The notes under the pieces were generated by a model. The model did not search any database. It worked only from the letters and a program-made list of their open reading frames with translations, and was not told where the DNA came from. A DNA stretch of 64,000 nucleotides from Diabrotica undecimpunctata (taxonomy: Eukaryota; Arthropoda; Insecta; Coleoptera; Chrysomelidae): contig NC_092804.1 of assembly GCF_040954645.1 (NCBI RefSeq), forward strand, positions 91,993,862 through 92,057,861, given 5' to 3'. Position numbers and translations under genes: made by a program. Every line of letters begins with the position of its first letter. Within the stretch, counting starts at the first letter, position 1. Positions 33,761 to 47,100 of the stretch are shown one piece after another.

Positions 33761-35439
33761 AGATGAAAAAGAAGATGAATGACGGACAAAGAGAGTAATT
33801 TTTGATAAATCCCATATATATTTTATTCACAACGAATAGGGTAATAATAAAAATTCGCTTATTTTTTAATTTATATTTTACGAGTAATTTGCGAGTAACC
33901 TCATATATATAATTAAACTTGTGAATCTTTATAAATTCCCACGTATACATTTTACCATCGCTGAAAACAAAAATATAACGCGAGAGAATGTATGCATTCA
34001 CAGCCAGTGACTCACGGGATGTGCATTTCCTTTTAACATTTCTCACACGATCGCCAGAAACACGTGCATTTCCTTTTCGATGTGTCATAGCTTGTTATTC
34101 ATAGAATGATGCAACGGCACGTAATATGATGCGATATATTGCTAACGAGAACGTCGCCAGATATTCTTGACTGTGAAAACAAACGCTAATTAAAAATATC
34201 TCAATATTATTTCAAAACAATATACAGGAAGAGATTCAAAATTACTCGAGTTTTAAATAAACGAATTTACAACGGTTTTGTTATTATCAAACAATAATTG
34301 TTGACGATAATTATTATCGTCAACATTATATTCTGGAGGGAAGGTTAAAACAATTATTTATATATTCATTTTAAACACTGATTGTTTATTTCATTAATGA
34401 CTTCCATGTAGTGCAGACTGGTAGAGTTTTGCGAACAAATACAAAGGTTGAAAGCCGATATTCAGTGGTACGAAGATAGAACGAAAATTGAAAAACAATT
34501 TGTAGAGTTTCATTTGTCTGATAGAAAACTACCAAAAACACAATATCCGTTAAAAAGAATTCAACCGACAAGATGTTTCAACTAACACCATTTACTATTC
34601 TCGCCGCTATTGTTAACAATGTCCGTTAGGCAAACGTTCCAAAAAATGTAAAGAAGATAGCGATATGTTTTAACGATGTAAAAACTGATTGTATTCGAAC
34701 TGAATGGGCTCTAATGGATCATGATGTGGTGAATTATGGACAGCTTCCAGTATTTTTCAAAAGGATACCAAAGTCAGGAGGAGCATGTATCAAACAAGAA
34801 GGCTCCAACATTTGGTGAGGTTTTTGGTAAATGTCGAAAATAGGTGGTTGAGGTTCCTGCTGTTGAACCTCCCCACGTCGAATGTATTGACGTTTTGACA
34901 TCTTTCAAACTTTAATCCAATGGAAACAAGACAAGCTTTATTGGCAACAGACACGTCACTTTGCATGTAGGGTCTGCGTGAGACTAAGGGATATTGATAT
35001 GTAAAATTTTATTTTATAATTAAACCCATCTATATCGTTTCCTTAAAATCTAAATGCAGCGTACTTTTCTCCCCTCTAAAGTTGACGGGTCTTAATTCTT
35101 GATCGACTAGACTAACGGCAATTTTGGTAATTTCACGTATGCTGTTGCTTATTGGTATGTATATAGGATTATGGGGACGTTCGTCTATAAAAAAAACCGG
35201 GATCAACACTTCGAAAAATGTAGAATGGTGTGCGCACGTCTATCTTCGTAGAAGGCTCCTTCGGTAATGTTGCATTCAAAAAGTAGACTTGATACTTTTA
35301 TAATGTTTACAGGTTGATCTGAAGAATGCGTTTTTCCTCGTGTCAATACTCTATTTGAGGAGAAAATCAATAATTTTCCAAGACTATCGTCTTTCTTGCG
35401 TTCCCCGCCATACTCTCAAGAGCTGATAAGCCTGCAAAG
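33761..35439. other. No recognised feature
   Basis: AT-rich with scattered short frames. Part may belong to the pogo-like element whose C-terminus follows, but I see no DNA-binding domain or inverted end. Confidence 0.4.
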
Positions 35440-36560
35440 ATCACTTGATCACTTGAAAAGACCATTTGATAAAGCATTCACATCGTACACCTGACAATCC
35501 TTTCGTTCTAATATATGACAATCATAAAAGCCATATATCAGTTGCCGTTGTTGAAAAAGTTCGAGCTGCAGGTGTGACTATTTTGACCCTACCTCCACAC
35601 TGTAGTCACAAAATGCAGCCCTTAGATATATCGGTCTTTGGACCATTCAAAGCACATTACAATGCTGGTATTGATTCTTGGCTTCTACGACATCCTGGAA
35701 TTCCCCTGACTACTTACCAAATAGCCGAATGTGTCGGAAAAGCTCATGCAAAATCCTTAACTCCTTCCAATATAATTCCAGGATTCCAGAAAAGTGGAAT
35801 TTATCCATTTAATTATTTAATCTTTGACGACACAGACTTTTTAACATCAGTAGTATCTGACAGGCTACAACGGGAAGATGTCCTGGATTATGAATTACCT
35901 GGACCTGCCACCTTACAATTTCGTAAAAAGACTATACCAGATACTGAACGTGCTGGACCATCTGGCGCACAACTTCAGAACGATATTACTCCAGAAAGAA
36001 GTGAACCTAGACTATCTAACATAGGATTTCAGCTAGAAACAACTATGGATGATAAACTTTTCACATTTGCTAGACCAGAAGACTTCAGAGGGTATCCAAA
36101 AGCACCATCCCGTAAAGCTAACAGGAAACCTCGAAAGCGAGGTGAACGATAAATTATTACTGACACACCCGAGAAAGATGCGTTGATAGAGAAAGAAAGA
36201 GGAAAAGGGAAAGCACTAATAAGTAAACATTTTAAAAATGTTTAAAGGAATTCCCTACAAGAACCAAATTAATTAAATGGCAGAAAACGGAGTCTGACTC
36301 CAGTGAAGAAAGTAATATCCAACTAGCCTACTCCTCAGATGATGATGATAATTGGATTCCTGAACAACCTGATGAAGAAGATCTGAATATTTTCGAGGTA
36401 TTAATAAGGGCGATTTCGTATTGGTACTTTTTTCTAAAATGGTCCACTATGTTGTAAAGCTACTTACCGATATTAATGGCCAAAATGATTATGAAATTGG
36501 GTGGTTCTTTTCGCTTTCCTCCACAGCCTTAGTTAGCTCTAGTGATAAAGTTGATTAAAA
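35440..36560 (+). pseudogene. pogo/Tigger-like DDE transposase, 3' part
   Basis: The 228-codon frame 35466-36149 carries the second half of a DDE_1 domain: VLIYDNHKSHIS (second catalytic Asp, residue ~18), LTLPPHCSHKMQPLDISVFGPFK (third acidic position in PLD), and IIPGFQKSGIYPFN. After the stop, frame-shifted pieces continue the family's C-terminal tail: acidic SDSSEESNIQLAYSSDDDDN (~36290-36350), then GDFVLVLFSKMVHYVVKLLTD (~36410-36475). The N-terminal DNA-binding domain and first catalytic Asp are missing upstream. Similar proteins in insects are domesticated or mobile; here the truncation argues for a dead transposon. Confidence 0.8.
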
Positions 36561-36902
36561 AAAATGGTTTTACCTCAACCGGTTTCCATGAAAAATCGAC
36601 GCTTGACAGGTTATTACAAATTTAATATTGACTTTGGATCGTTAGATGTTCGATAAGGGCTTTACGTGGTTAAAACTCACTGTATACCGATTGTGGTACA
36701 CAGGATACAATTTTCGGTATTTTTTCTTTTAAGTTCTATTTTTTTAATTATAGGAATTTCTAACGAATTTTGTCCTTAGAATGTTAAGAAAGAGTTAGTG
36801 AAATATACTGCTTTGAAATTTTCCTTTTAATTTAAAAATATTTTTGAACTCAAAAACGTTTTTTTGTTTCACTGTCTACTACTCTCCCCTATATAAATCT
36901 AT
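36561..36902. other. AT-rich spacer
   Basis: Nothing recognised. Confidence 0.4.
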
Positions 36903-37376
36903 TTATTGACCACAAAATAAAATAGTTTTTGTTAACATACTTCTAAGTGTATTTACATTATTATTTAGTTTCTCACCTTCATAGTACAACCTTATTATCT
37001 TTATTAGATTAAATAAATGGTTAGTTTGAAAATCATGATCAAACATATTATGTTCTTTATATTCATTAAAGACTGAAACATGTATATTACTTGTGACATT
37101 TAATATAAATTTTGTCATTAATTTTGAATCATTTAATTTTTTTTAATCATACATAATTCTAATTTCACTTTAGGAAATTTTGAAAATATGAATAACATCT
37201 TTGGAAGATTGAATTAAACAATTATTGTATATACTATATTTTTTGTGTCTTATGAATGATGATTGTAAGTTATTACATTCAATTGCACACAAATATATGT
37301 CACAACCTAATGTTTTCTTAATTTTCTTAATTACAAACCCAGCGATATAGTGTACATCACAAACACAAGATGACAA
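36903..37376 (-). pseudogene. Possible P-element/THAP9-like transposase C-terminal relic
   Basis: Two minus-strand frames read in order: 37376-37170 has YIAGFVIKKIKKTLGC with nearby Cys, like the YIAGYVxRKL motif in THAP9/P-like transposases. 37118-36903 then has NVTSNIHVSVFNEYKEHN, TNHLFNLIKIIRLYYEGEKLN and a LTKTILFCGQ ending, also reminiscent of that C-terminus. A stop separates them. The similarity is from memory of the family pattern and no catalytic residue is identifiable. Confidence 0.35.
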
Positions 37377-37433
37377 TGTTTTTGAAAAACTTAAATTATT
37401 TAATCATCAGTCATAAAGTTTTCAGTCGTCAAG

Positions 37434-37640
37434 ATGGCGACTGACGAATTAATATACAAAGAACTAGATTGTCTTAAGAAATCAGAATTATTGGAAATAC
37501 TTATTCACAAAAAGGTTCCCGAAGGAATAAAAATTAGTGAAAGTGTCAAAAATGTTTTGGAGACCAGTGGATCTTCTTGTTCCGATATGAAACTGTGCAA
37601 TAGTGATTTGAGGTTAGAACTTACTCAATTACAGTGCAAG
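37434..37640 (+). pseudogene. LINE ORF1, N-terminal part
   Basis: Begins ATGGCG at 37434 in a usable context (AAGATGG). The protein start MATDELIYKELDCLKKSELLEILI is followed by a coiled-coil-like stretch up to LTQLQCKL, where piggyBac interrupts. In related insect LINEs this segment leads into a longer coiled coil, which resumes at 52156 in the same frame. ORF1 proteins of this kind bind element RNA. Confidence 0.75.
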
Positions 37641-38090
37641 TTAACCCATTAATGCCCACCGTATTTTATGTAATATGCGAGACACTGCTACATATTTCGC
37701 CATCTACTAGTCAGAAAAAAAGTATAAATTAGCTGTTTTCCCAATATAGGTTACAGAGTAGATGATAGAAGGTAACTGTTTATCGTAAAATGAGAAATTT
37801 ATAACCGCTTGGCGGTGAAGAGTGATTAGTTTTGCGCCAAGTTTTCTTAGGTTATATTATAGTACACCGTTTTCATTTTAGTAGAGTTTGTATGACTTTC
37901 TTGGCTTATTTTGAAAAATCTTGTGTACTGTTCAACTAGAAAGGCTTCTAAATATCGAATAGTGATATAAATAGTATTGAAATTTATACTGGCGAGTATT
38001 TTGAAGATCTTTGATTCTTGCGTATGATATATACCTAATACGCTGGGCACTTATGGTAACTAATCAATATTGTTTCTGTTTTAGAAAAAA

Positions 38091-39906
38091 ATGACGAAAA
38101 AATATGATCCTAATAATCCCAAAGATGCAGAGGAATTGTTGAAAATATATGAGAGTTTAGAAGATGACGATACTTTGGCTAAGGAAATTGACCAGTGTGA
38201 TGAAGTTCAACTCACGTTGTATTATCCAAATGATGGAAATGATTCTGACAGAGACAATGCCGGAAGTGATGAGGAAGACCAGTTCAATTACACTTTTCAA
38301 AGTATTGGCCGAGGTACACTGTCTCAAAGCATGGATATTACAGCTGTTTCTCGAAAAAATACAGCAATTGAGAAAACAGTGAAGTCAAATACAACTGTGG
38401 CTAAAACTCACGAATCAGGTAAGAAAAGAAAAAGGGAGGTTGCAGAAATTTCACAAACTTCTGAAAACAGACAAAAATCTATGAAAAGAACCGATCGTAA
38501 GTGGGAAGAAAAAGAACTAGAGAAAGGAGCCATAAATGATGTTTTCAAAAACAATATAGAACCCCATATACTAAATGAATGGAGACAACAAAATTTGAAG
38601 CCAATCGATGTGTTTAAATTATTCTTTGATAAAAAATTTATGGACTATCTTTGCAAAGAAACGGTAAAGTATGCTTCACAAAAATCCTGCCCTTTCTCTT
38701 TGTCCGTTGATGATTTATATAAATACTTCGGCATCCTTATTCCCTCTGGATACCATCCACTGCCTTCTAGAAGAATGTATTGGGAATGTCGAGGGGACTC
38801 TCACTCACATCTAGTAAGTAATACTATAAGTCGAAACAGATTTGAACAGATTCATAGATTTTTACACTTTAACGATAATACGTTGTACCAACAAACCAAT
38901 AAAGCATTCAAAGTTCAACCCCTAATTGACCATCTAAATGAACGTTTTCATGATTACCTCCAGCCAGTGAACGGAAGTTTCTCAGTGGACGAAGCGATGG
39001 AGCCGTATTATGGGCATCATTCAATGAAGCAGTTTATCCGAGGAAAACCCATCCGTTATAACAAAATTTCTTCCCTATACTGGAAGTGGAGATAAATTAC
39101 AGGGCAACTCATTAGGAAGTTCCGTAACCGAAAAGCTGTGTATAGGGTTTTTACCACAAGAATCTGTTATCTATATTGATAATTTTTTTACATCTTTACC
39201 TTTACTGACAAGGTTGAGAGATGAAAAGATACACTGTATCGGCACAATTAGAAAAGACAGAATTGAAAAAGCCCCACTCAAAGAAGTAAAAAAACAAATT
39301 CGTGGAACTTCCCACGCTCTATATAGCGAAGAACATCAGCTCACTCTTGTTCGCTGGAATGACAATAATGAAGTTACTATGGCAACTAATATTTCAACTC
39401 CAGAAATATTTACTACAGGAAACTGTAACAGATGGTCCAGAAAAGACAGAAAAATTATAGCGGTCCCTCAACCAAACGTTGTGCTAATGTATAACAAGGG
39501 AATGGGTGGTGTAGACTTATTAGATAAGCTAAGAGGTTTATATAGGATTCGAATTCGATCCAAAAAATGGTATTGGGCGATATTTAGATTTTGCTTGAAT
39601 GGGGCAATAGTCAACATGTGGCTTCTTTACCGCAACATTAAGGCAATTTCTTTATTAGAATTTTACAAACGAATTGTGGAGGCCCTGCTGACAGCTCCAG
39701 ATATTCCAACACCACGTGGAGTACGTCCAAAATCTTCAAAACATGTTAATGATGAAATTCGTTTGGATAATGTGGGTCATTTGGTGGACAAAATTGAAAA
39801 TCAACGAAGGTGCGGCAAATGTGGCAAGTGTACCAAATATCGATGCATTAAATGTAATGTAGGACTTCATCCCGAGAAATGTTTTGTCAAATATCACACG
39901 TTGTAA
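38091..39906 (+). pseudogene. piggyBac transposase, one internal break
   Basis: It moves piggyBac elements cleanly at TTAA. Part 1 (38091-39093): acidic N-terminus, then the DDE_Tnp_1_7 domain with SKHYIRGKPIR-like region reading SVDEAMEPYYGHH (first Asp) and FIRGKPIRYN. Near 39062-39075 a short deletion removes the stretch usually following IRYG and shifts the frame. Reading resumes in another frame as YTGSGDKLQGNSLGSS and continues with SVIYIDNFFTSLPLL (second Asp, ~39175). Part 2 (39214-39903) includes GMGGVDLLDKLRG (third Asp) and a C-terminal cysteine-rich domain CGKCGKCTKYRCIKC. All three catalytic Asp survive. Only one break is evident, so the copy is fairly young. Confidence 0.92.
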
Positions 39907-39975
39907 ATATTTTAAAATAAAACATATCTTATGAAATATTGTGTCCTTCATTGCCCAGCGTATGATATATCATAC

Positions 39976-42035
39976 TGTAACAGTCGTTACTTATACTGTA
40001 TTGATATTAAAATTTCAGAGATGTAGTATGGGTTGCCTAACTTTAAGTGTTCATTTGCCCATTAAGTGTGTATTGTTAATAATTTAAGTTGTCACTCTGT
40101 TCTAATTTGGTACCATTGCGGACCAGAGAGATGACAGGAGATTAGGGGGGAAGTGGAAATTGGCTCTTCTTGGTTAATTAACTGTGAATTAAAATTCACT
40201 TTTGATCTAGAGTTTGAAGTGGTACAAGTGGCAGTTAGCGAAAGAAAATCCAATTAATGCATAGAATTTCCTTCACTTCAAGAAGTTAAATATTCTAAGT
40301 ATAACTATAACAATTTAATTGACGGTGTTTTCGGAAACTCAGGAGGTTGAAGTAAATTTCTAGCACGGAATTAAATAGCTATCTGGTAAATAATAATTTT
40401 TTATATTATAAACATTAGAGTATTTTATCTATATCCTATTATTCAGATTCATTATTTCATATTTTAATATAGTATTTTGTCCAAGGCCATTATATTTTTA
40501 CTCTATGTGAAGCAAGGTCACGCTACATCCGATTGGATGGTTTTTTTTATCTACCATAATTATCTTTTTGCTCCGGTTTCTTATGCTGAAAGAAACTTTC
40601 CTCACTTCTTCTTTGATTTCTTTTTATCAATGTTGAGATTAGAAGTAACGGGGAATTGTTTTCAGCCACCTACCATGGAATTATAAATTTCCCTCAGAAC
40701 ATCCGAGGGAGAGTACCACTTCAACTCTAATAAGAATTAGGGTCATTTGGGACAAGCCAGGGAGTATTGTCTACTCCACCCTCATTTTTTCTCCAGCCTG
40801 CACCTAGAGGTAGGGCAGGACAGTCATCATCGAACTGAGCCAATTAGCACCAGCTCCGTGCTAATTTCGGACCTTAAGGAGGACTTCGCTGGGACACCGA
40901 AGCCATTCGGGAGTATCCTTCCAGACAACTGTTGCTGGACAGCTGTAGGAGGACAGTTGGTTTTTTACTTCAGAACTATATATATATCTTGTTTCACCAG
41001 TTATAGGTTTTTTTATAACATATATATATTAATTAATATAACTCCCCTTGGTGTAAGGTATCGGTAAGTTTGAGCTCAAATTCTACCCAGAGATTATCTT
41101 CCATTGTTTTTTTTTGTATTAACCATTTATTTCATTATTAACTTTAATTATTTCATTATGTGTTTACTTAACTAATTTTTTTATATTTCATCTTGCGTTA
41201 TTAACTCTGGCTATTATCCCTTCAGGATAATAGACCGTTTCAATTGTTTAACTTGGCTTGTTCCCATTTATATATATTATTTTGTTTATATGTGAATTTC
41301 GAGTTGTTTAACAATATTGTTGGTCATATTGTAGGTAAGTTTGATATATTTACTTGGCTATACGTTCTTCCAACGTTAGCATTATTTTGTTTAAGGTTGT
41401 TTTAACCTAGATGTAGGTTGTACACTCTATATCAGAGTTATTCTGTCTAGTTTTCAACTTTTTATTATAGTTGTTTTCAACATTCTTTTTTTAAAGTATT
41501 ATATTGTGAAATTTTCATATACTTTTTGGTAACTTAATTGTCAAAATCTAAGAAGTTATATTTAATAAACTTGAATTTGTTTTGCATATAATTTTTTATT
41601 AATATTTCCTTACCTTTTTACATTTACAGCATTTTTGTTTATTAAGTCAACTTTAATTAATATTAGCAGTATACGATACCTGGAAGAGTGACTGTTACTC
41701 TTTTTAGAGTATTATCCCTCTTCTGGCGCCCTCAATTTGTTTTCTGTGTTAATTTTTCATTATATCTATTCATTTTTCTTATCTTCTTTTCTATCCATCA
41801 TACATATTTTCCTGATTTACTGTCTTTAAAAGGCATGCAAATTGGCCGTATCCATCCTTGAGTTTCTAGTGGTCATTCATTCTCTTGCCTACATTGCTAG
41901 CCTAGCCACATTCCGTTCAATATTTTTACTTCTTTACTTAATTGTTATCTATTTTACTTCTATCATTTTATCCCATAGATATAGACCACTCTTCTTATAC
42001 ATCTCTCCTCCTACACACCCCAGTATTTTGCTACA
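39976..42035 (+). repeat. 5' LTR (2060 bp)
   Basis: Starts TGTAACAG, ends GCTACA. It is followed by CGGCGTCCCAACGCGG at ~42037, a near match to TGG-type primer-binding sites. It is unusually long for the family. Short frames inside (for example 40477-40686 and 41842-42078) recur identically in the 3' LTR and are not genes. Confidence 0.95.
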
Positions 42036-42687
42036 TCGGCGTCCCAACGCGGTGCCTTTTCCAAGTTTTTGGTTTTAAGACAGTAGCTTTTAGCTGATTT
42101 CTTTTTTTCTTACTTGAGTTTTTGTATTTTTGCTTTTTCTTTTTTTACTCATATTATTGCTGATTTATTCTATCTTTAAATTTTTTATTAATACTAAACA
42201 GGTATACTTATACTGCTGTATTGATTTATTAGTTTTATTTATTAGATTTATTAGTTATTAATATTTTGAGACCTCAGTGATAGGCTATAGTAGTACAACT
42301 TACATTCTAGGTTGAATTTTGTATTTTTATTGAGAACTTATATTTACTTACTTACCTACACATACTTATATCGTATATTATATAAACTTTTATTCCTACA
42401 GCCAACAGTATTATACTTATAGGTACTATTAATTGTTGCATATATATTAATATTTGGTTTAGAATAGTTATAATTTACATATAACTAGAAATTATTTTGA
42501 GTATTTTAGTAAGATAACTAAGGTATTTATTTGATTATATATATATTATTTTTGCTGGCTATTTTTATCTTGGTGGTGTGTTGCTAATAATTTGTCCACA
42601 TTTTTTTTTTCAACTTAGGTATAATTAATAATTAGTATTTCATATTTCTGATCTTGGTATCACTTTGTCCATATTTTTCCTCTCATC
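42036..42687 (+). other. Leader between 5' LTR and gag
   Basis: Untranslated leader with the primer-binding-site-like sequence at its start; T-rich; no other signal recognised. Confidence 0.7.
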
Positions 42688-44103
42688 ATGTGTGCTTTCA
42701 AAGTTGAGCATCTTTTGGTAAATGAATTGGATTACGAATTGAATGTTAGGGGTATAACGCCTGCAGGGTCGGCAAAGGTTGAAGACAAACGCAAGCTTTT
42801 GCGTGGAGATTTAAAGCAGAAACAGGACAATAGGAGTTTTACTCAGATTTCTGCTACACACATCCCTTTCGATGACCAACAGAAAGGAATATCCGAAACC
42901 TTAGATGATTTGTCGACGAGAATAGGAGATTTCAGGGAAACTTTACAAGATAACTTGTATGCGCGACTAACTTCTCGTTTAGCTCACATTTCTGGCCGCG
43001 TACATTTATTACATTGCACTACTGAAGAGCAGGAATCTTTTAAAAAGACTGTTTCTCTGAGAATACTTACATTGGAGGGTGAACTTGATTCTAGAGTTAA
43101 TTACATTGTTACATCTACTCCTAATGCTCCAGTCAATGTAGTTCCTAGCTTCGCATACTCCAAACCTGTGCAAGTACACAAATGGGGTGTTTCATTTTCT
43201 GGTGAAAAACAGCACACTGATGTGATGTCATTTATAGAAAGGGTTGAATGTCTTCGTGTTTCTAGAGGTGTCTCTGAAGAGGATTTGTTTGCTGCTTCTG
43301 CTGAACTGTTCACCGGTACAGCTTTTACATGGTTCATGAATAATAGAGGTAGTTTTTCTTGTTGGTCTGATCTGGTACACAAGTTGAAGTCAGATTTTCT
43401 TCCTTACTCATTCCAGGATGATCTATTGGACCAAATCAAAAACCATAAGCAGAAACCTGGAGAATCTGTCACCATGTTCATTAACACTATTTTGGGCATG
43501 TGTAGCCGTTTGGAGACTTCTTTATCAGATTCTGCTAAGATAAAAATTATTCTTAAATGTCTGTTACCTTTTTATCATCAACAGCTAGCTCTTATGGACA
43601 TCCAAACTATTGATGACCTTACTGTAAAGTGTAAACGTTTAGAGGAAACGTTATCCTGGTCCTCTCAGTCTTCATCCACATCTCGACCTTCTTCTAATTT
43701 TTCTTCTCAGCCAAACTCTTTTAGTCATCGTTCTTGGCAAAATAAGGGCCCTGAACGTAATGTGTCAGTTGTAAGTTCTATCGTCTGCTGGAATTGTCGT
43801 CAGTCTGGTCATTCGTTTGTTGAATGTTCGATCCCTCGCACTCGTATTTTCTGCCATGGTTGTGGTAGGGAAAACACTCTAAAGAGAAATTGTTTTAAGT
43901 GTTCGGGAAACGAATTGTCGGAGGTCCGTCCCCTGAGCGTTTCTCCGTCCACCATACAATCAGGGAATCAAACCCAAACTTTAAACGAGACTGCTGGTCC
44001 AAGCACATCCAGCAACCCAAACCCATCTCCGAGTCGGAAAGGGAAAGGGGTAACTTCCAAAAAAACAAAGCACACCACAAGACAAAATCAGTCCCGAAAT
44101 TAA
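42688..44103 (+). CDS. gag: Ty3/gypsy Gag
   Basis: An intact 471-codon frame. N-terminal region LVNELDYELNVRG and DDKRKLLRGDL (residues 10-45), a coiled-coil-like stretch to ~130, then a capsid core with VHKWGVSFSGEKQHTDVMSF (~165) and EEDLFAASAELFTGTAFTWF (~195). A basic/Ser-rich linker (~330-355) leads to a CCHC zinc knuckle CWNCRQSGHSFVEC (~370) and a second Cys-rich motif CHGCGRENTLKRNCFKC. Gag assembles the particle and binds RNA. The start at 42688 is the first ATG of the frame. The frame ends 205 bp inside pol; an A7 run at 44059-44065 in the overlap is a candidate site for -1 slippage, although it does not fit the canonical heptamer phase. Confidence 0.95.
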   Translation: MCAFKVEHLLVNELDYELNVRGITPAGSAKVEDKRKLLRGDLKQKQDNRSFTQISATHIPFDDQQKGISETLDDLSTRIGDFRETLQDNLYARLTSRLAHISGRVHLLHCTTEEQESFKKTVSLRILTLEGELDSRVNYIVTSTPNAPVNVVPSFAYSKPVQVHKWGVSFSGEKQHTDVMSFIERVECLRVSRGVSEEDLFAASAELFTGTAFTWFMNNRGSFSCWSDLVHKLKSDFLPYSFQDDLLDQIKNHKQKPGESVTMFINTILGMCSRLETSLSDSAKIKIILKCLLPFYHQQLALMDIQTIDDLTVKCKRLEETLSWSSQSSSTSRPSSNFSSQPNSFSHRSWQNKGPERNVSVVSSIVCWNCRQSGHSFVECSIPRTRIFCHGCGRENTLKRNCFKCSGNELSEVRPLSVSPSTIQSGNQTQTLNETAGPSTSSNPNPSPSRKGKGVTSKKTKHTTRQNQSRN

Positions 44104-47100
44104 CTAATAATCATGAAACGTTGAATCCGCCTGTTTTAAGTGATCACAGATGGTCAACTACCAATTCTTCTTTACCCAGTAGCGTTAAACACAATTCTAA
44201 TGATTACAGTAGTGAAATAGTTCCATTATCAGTATCAACTTCTAGGTTTGTTGATGATGATGATATGTCTATGGTTGTACCATATAATATTTATAACCAA
44301 TCAAATACTTTAGATTTAGATTTAAATTCTTTACTAGTTAGGAAGGTTAATGATAATAGGCCTTATTTACCCATTAAGATTTTAGGACAAGCATGCTTAG
44401 CGTTGTTAGATAGTGGCTCTAATATTTCATTGATAGGTGCACATTCATTACATCTATTGAAAAATGCAACTTCTTCCATTATGCCCATTTCATCTTTGCA
44501 GGTATCTACTGCAGATGGTACAGTTCAGTCTATTACAGGCAAACTTCAAACTGAAATCACTGTTGCAAATATATGTAGAGAAATCACTTTTTATGTTATT
44601 CCTTCTGTACAGAATTCTATAATTTTAGGCATGGACTTTTTCAATGCTTTCAATAGCACGTTAAGTTGTTCTGATTTTTCGTTTTCAATTTCTGAATTTA
44701 ATTTAGCTACTTTGAGTGCTATTCATGATTTTTCTAGTCTATCTAGTTCTGAACAAAGGCAATTAGAGAACATGATCTCTAAATTTACTACTCTTTCTTC
44801 CAAAGACAAACTAGGTCGCACGTCTTTAATATCTCACACTATTGAGGTGGGAAATCCCACTCCTTTTAGACTTTATCAGTATCCCATACCTCAAGCATGG
44901 CAGGCTGATTTAGAAACAGAAGTCGATTCGATGCTCTCGTTAAACATCATAGAACCTTCTACCTCGTCTTACTGTAGCCCTCTATGGTTAACGAAAAAGA
45001 AGGATGGATCCTTTAGGATCTGCTTGGATGGTCGGAAATTGAACAGTATTACCACTAACCGGGATGCTTATCCTATCCCCAGAATAGATGTGATTTTGAG
45101 CAAACTTCAGAATGCCAAATACATCTCTTCTATTGATTTGTCTAAGGCCTTCTTACAGATCCCATTGAGTGAAGAGAGCAAGAAGTATACTGCTTTTGCC
45201 GTCAGTGGCAAAGGACTATTTCAATTTGTCACTATGCCTTTTGGTCTTGTTTCTGCTCCCCAGACAATGTGTCGTCTGATGGATTTAGTCATTGGTCCTC
45301 AGTTAGAGCCCTATGTTTTCTATTATCTGGATGATATTTTAGTTGTCACTCCTGATTTTTCCCTTCATATGGAAATTTTAGATAAGTTGTTTTTACGCCT
45401 TAAGGAAGCTAATCTAACGATTAATTTAGATAAGTGTCAGTTTTGCCGTCCTAGTCTTAAGTTTTTGGGTTATGTTGTTGATAATCAGGGTCTAAGGACT
45501 GATCCTGATAAAATTGTTGCCATTAAGAATTTTCCTATACCTAAGACCACAACCCAAGTCCGTAGGATATTGGGAATGTGTGGTTATTATCGTCGGTTTG
45601 TACCATCTTACTCTACCTTGTTGTCACCTCTTACTGATCTTCTAAAGAACAGGAAAAAGGGACAAACTATTACTTGGACTCCTGAGGCAGATGAAGCTTT
45701 TAGGCGCGTTAAAGATGCTTTAACGAGCGCTCCAGTCATGATGTCACCTAATTTTAATGAGCATTTTTATTTAATGACTGATTGCTCTAATACTGCTTCT
45801 GGTGGCGTGTTATTTCAGTTGAAAGATGGCTCTGAACACCCCATCGCTTATACGAGCAAGAAGTTGAATAAGGCACAGAAGAACTATTCCACTACGGAGA
45901 AAGAACTCTTAGCTATTATCCATGGGTTAGAAGCATTTCGTTATTATTTGGAAGGTCGTAATTTCACCATCATTACAGACCACAGTTCTTTAGTATGGCT
46001 TCATAGCATGAAAAACCCTTCACAGAGACTTTCCCGATGGATCTGTAAACTGGCTGCCTATTCCTATAAGATTATCCATAGAAAGGCAAACGGGGTAGTA
46101 GTTGCAGATGCTCTTTCCCGTGTCCATGACATTAACGTCTTAGATCTGTCCTCTTTAACTCCTGACGCGTGGTATCAGAATATGATTGATAGGGTTACTC
46201 AAGACCCACAAAAGTATCCTGATTTTAAGGTAGAGAACAATGTGCTGTACAAACACATTTTAGGTCCGGTAGAGACATTATCTAATATGTCCGACTGGAA
46301 AATAGTCGTACCTACGCCAAATCGGGAAAACATTTTGCATATGTTTCACGATGAGGTTACTGCTGGTCATTTTGGCTTTTATAAAACGTATCACCGTATT
46401 GCAGAGTTATATTATTGGCCCGGCTTGCGCAAATCTGTAAAAAAGCATATTGCTAAGTGCATGGTTTGTGCTACTTGTAAACCAAGTAATTTACCACAAG
46501 CTGGACTCATGGGTTCCTTCAGGAACATTGATTTTCCTTGGCAAATGATCTCGTTGGATCTCATTGGACCATATCCTCGTAGCTACAAAGGAAATACCTA
46601 TTGTTTAGTAGTTGTGGATTATTTCACTAAATTTCCTTTAGTTTTTCCTCTTCGTCAGGCCACAACTCCAGCAATAGTGAAATCTTTGGAGGAACAAGTC
46701 TTTTTGTTGTTTGGTGTTCCCCAAATTGTTTCCTGTGACAATGGTCCACAGTTCGTGTCTAAGGCTTTTAAAGACCTTCTAACCAAATACAAGGTTCAGA
46801 AGATCTTTTATAATGCTGCGTACCATCCGCATGCAAACCATACTGAGAGAGTGAATCGAAGTATTGTCACAGCCTTGAGATCATACACTTTCCCAGATCA
46901 CAGAGCTTGGGATCAATATATTCACTCCATAGCTCAAGCCATAAGGACTTCTGTCCATGAAGTGACACAGTGCTCCCCATCATACTTGAATTTTGGCAGA
47001 AACATTGCTTTATCTGGTGACTATTTTGGATTAATTTCTGAAAATTCCGTAAATCTCCCTCAAATATCCGAGAGACTTCATCGTCTAGATGACCTTCAGA

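Noticed and set aside
33457..34088. Minus-strand frames of 110 and 199 codons
   Set aside because: They run over the CCAAT and ACGCCCCCC repeats, which explains their length and internal repetition (RRIFVIIG twice). No domain seen.
37847..38050. Minus-strand frame in the piggyBac 5' region
   Set aside because: Overlaps untranslated and subterminal sequence; no similarity.
40477..42078. Small frames in the LTRs (for example 40477-40686 and 50385-50594)
   Set aside because: Identical only because the LTRs are identical; no start context or domain supports a gene.
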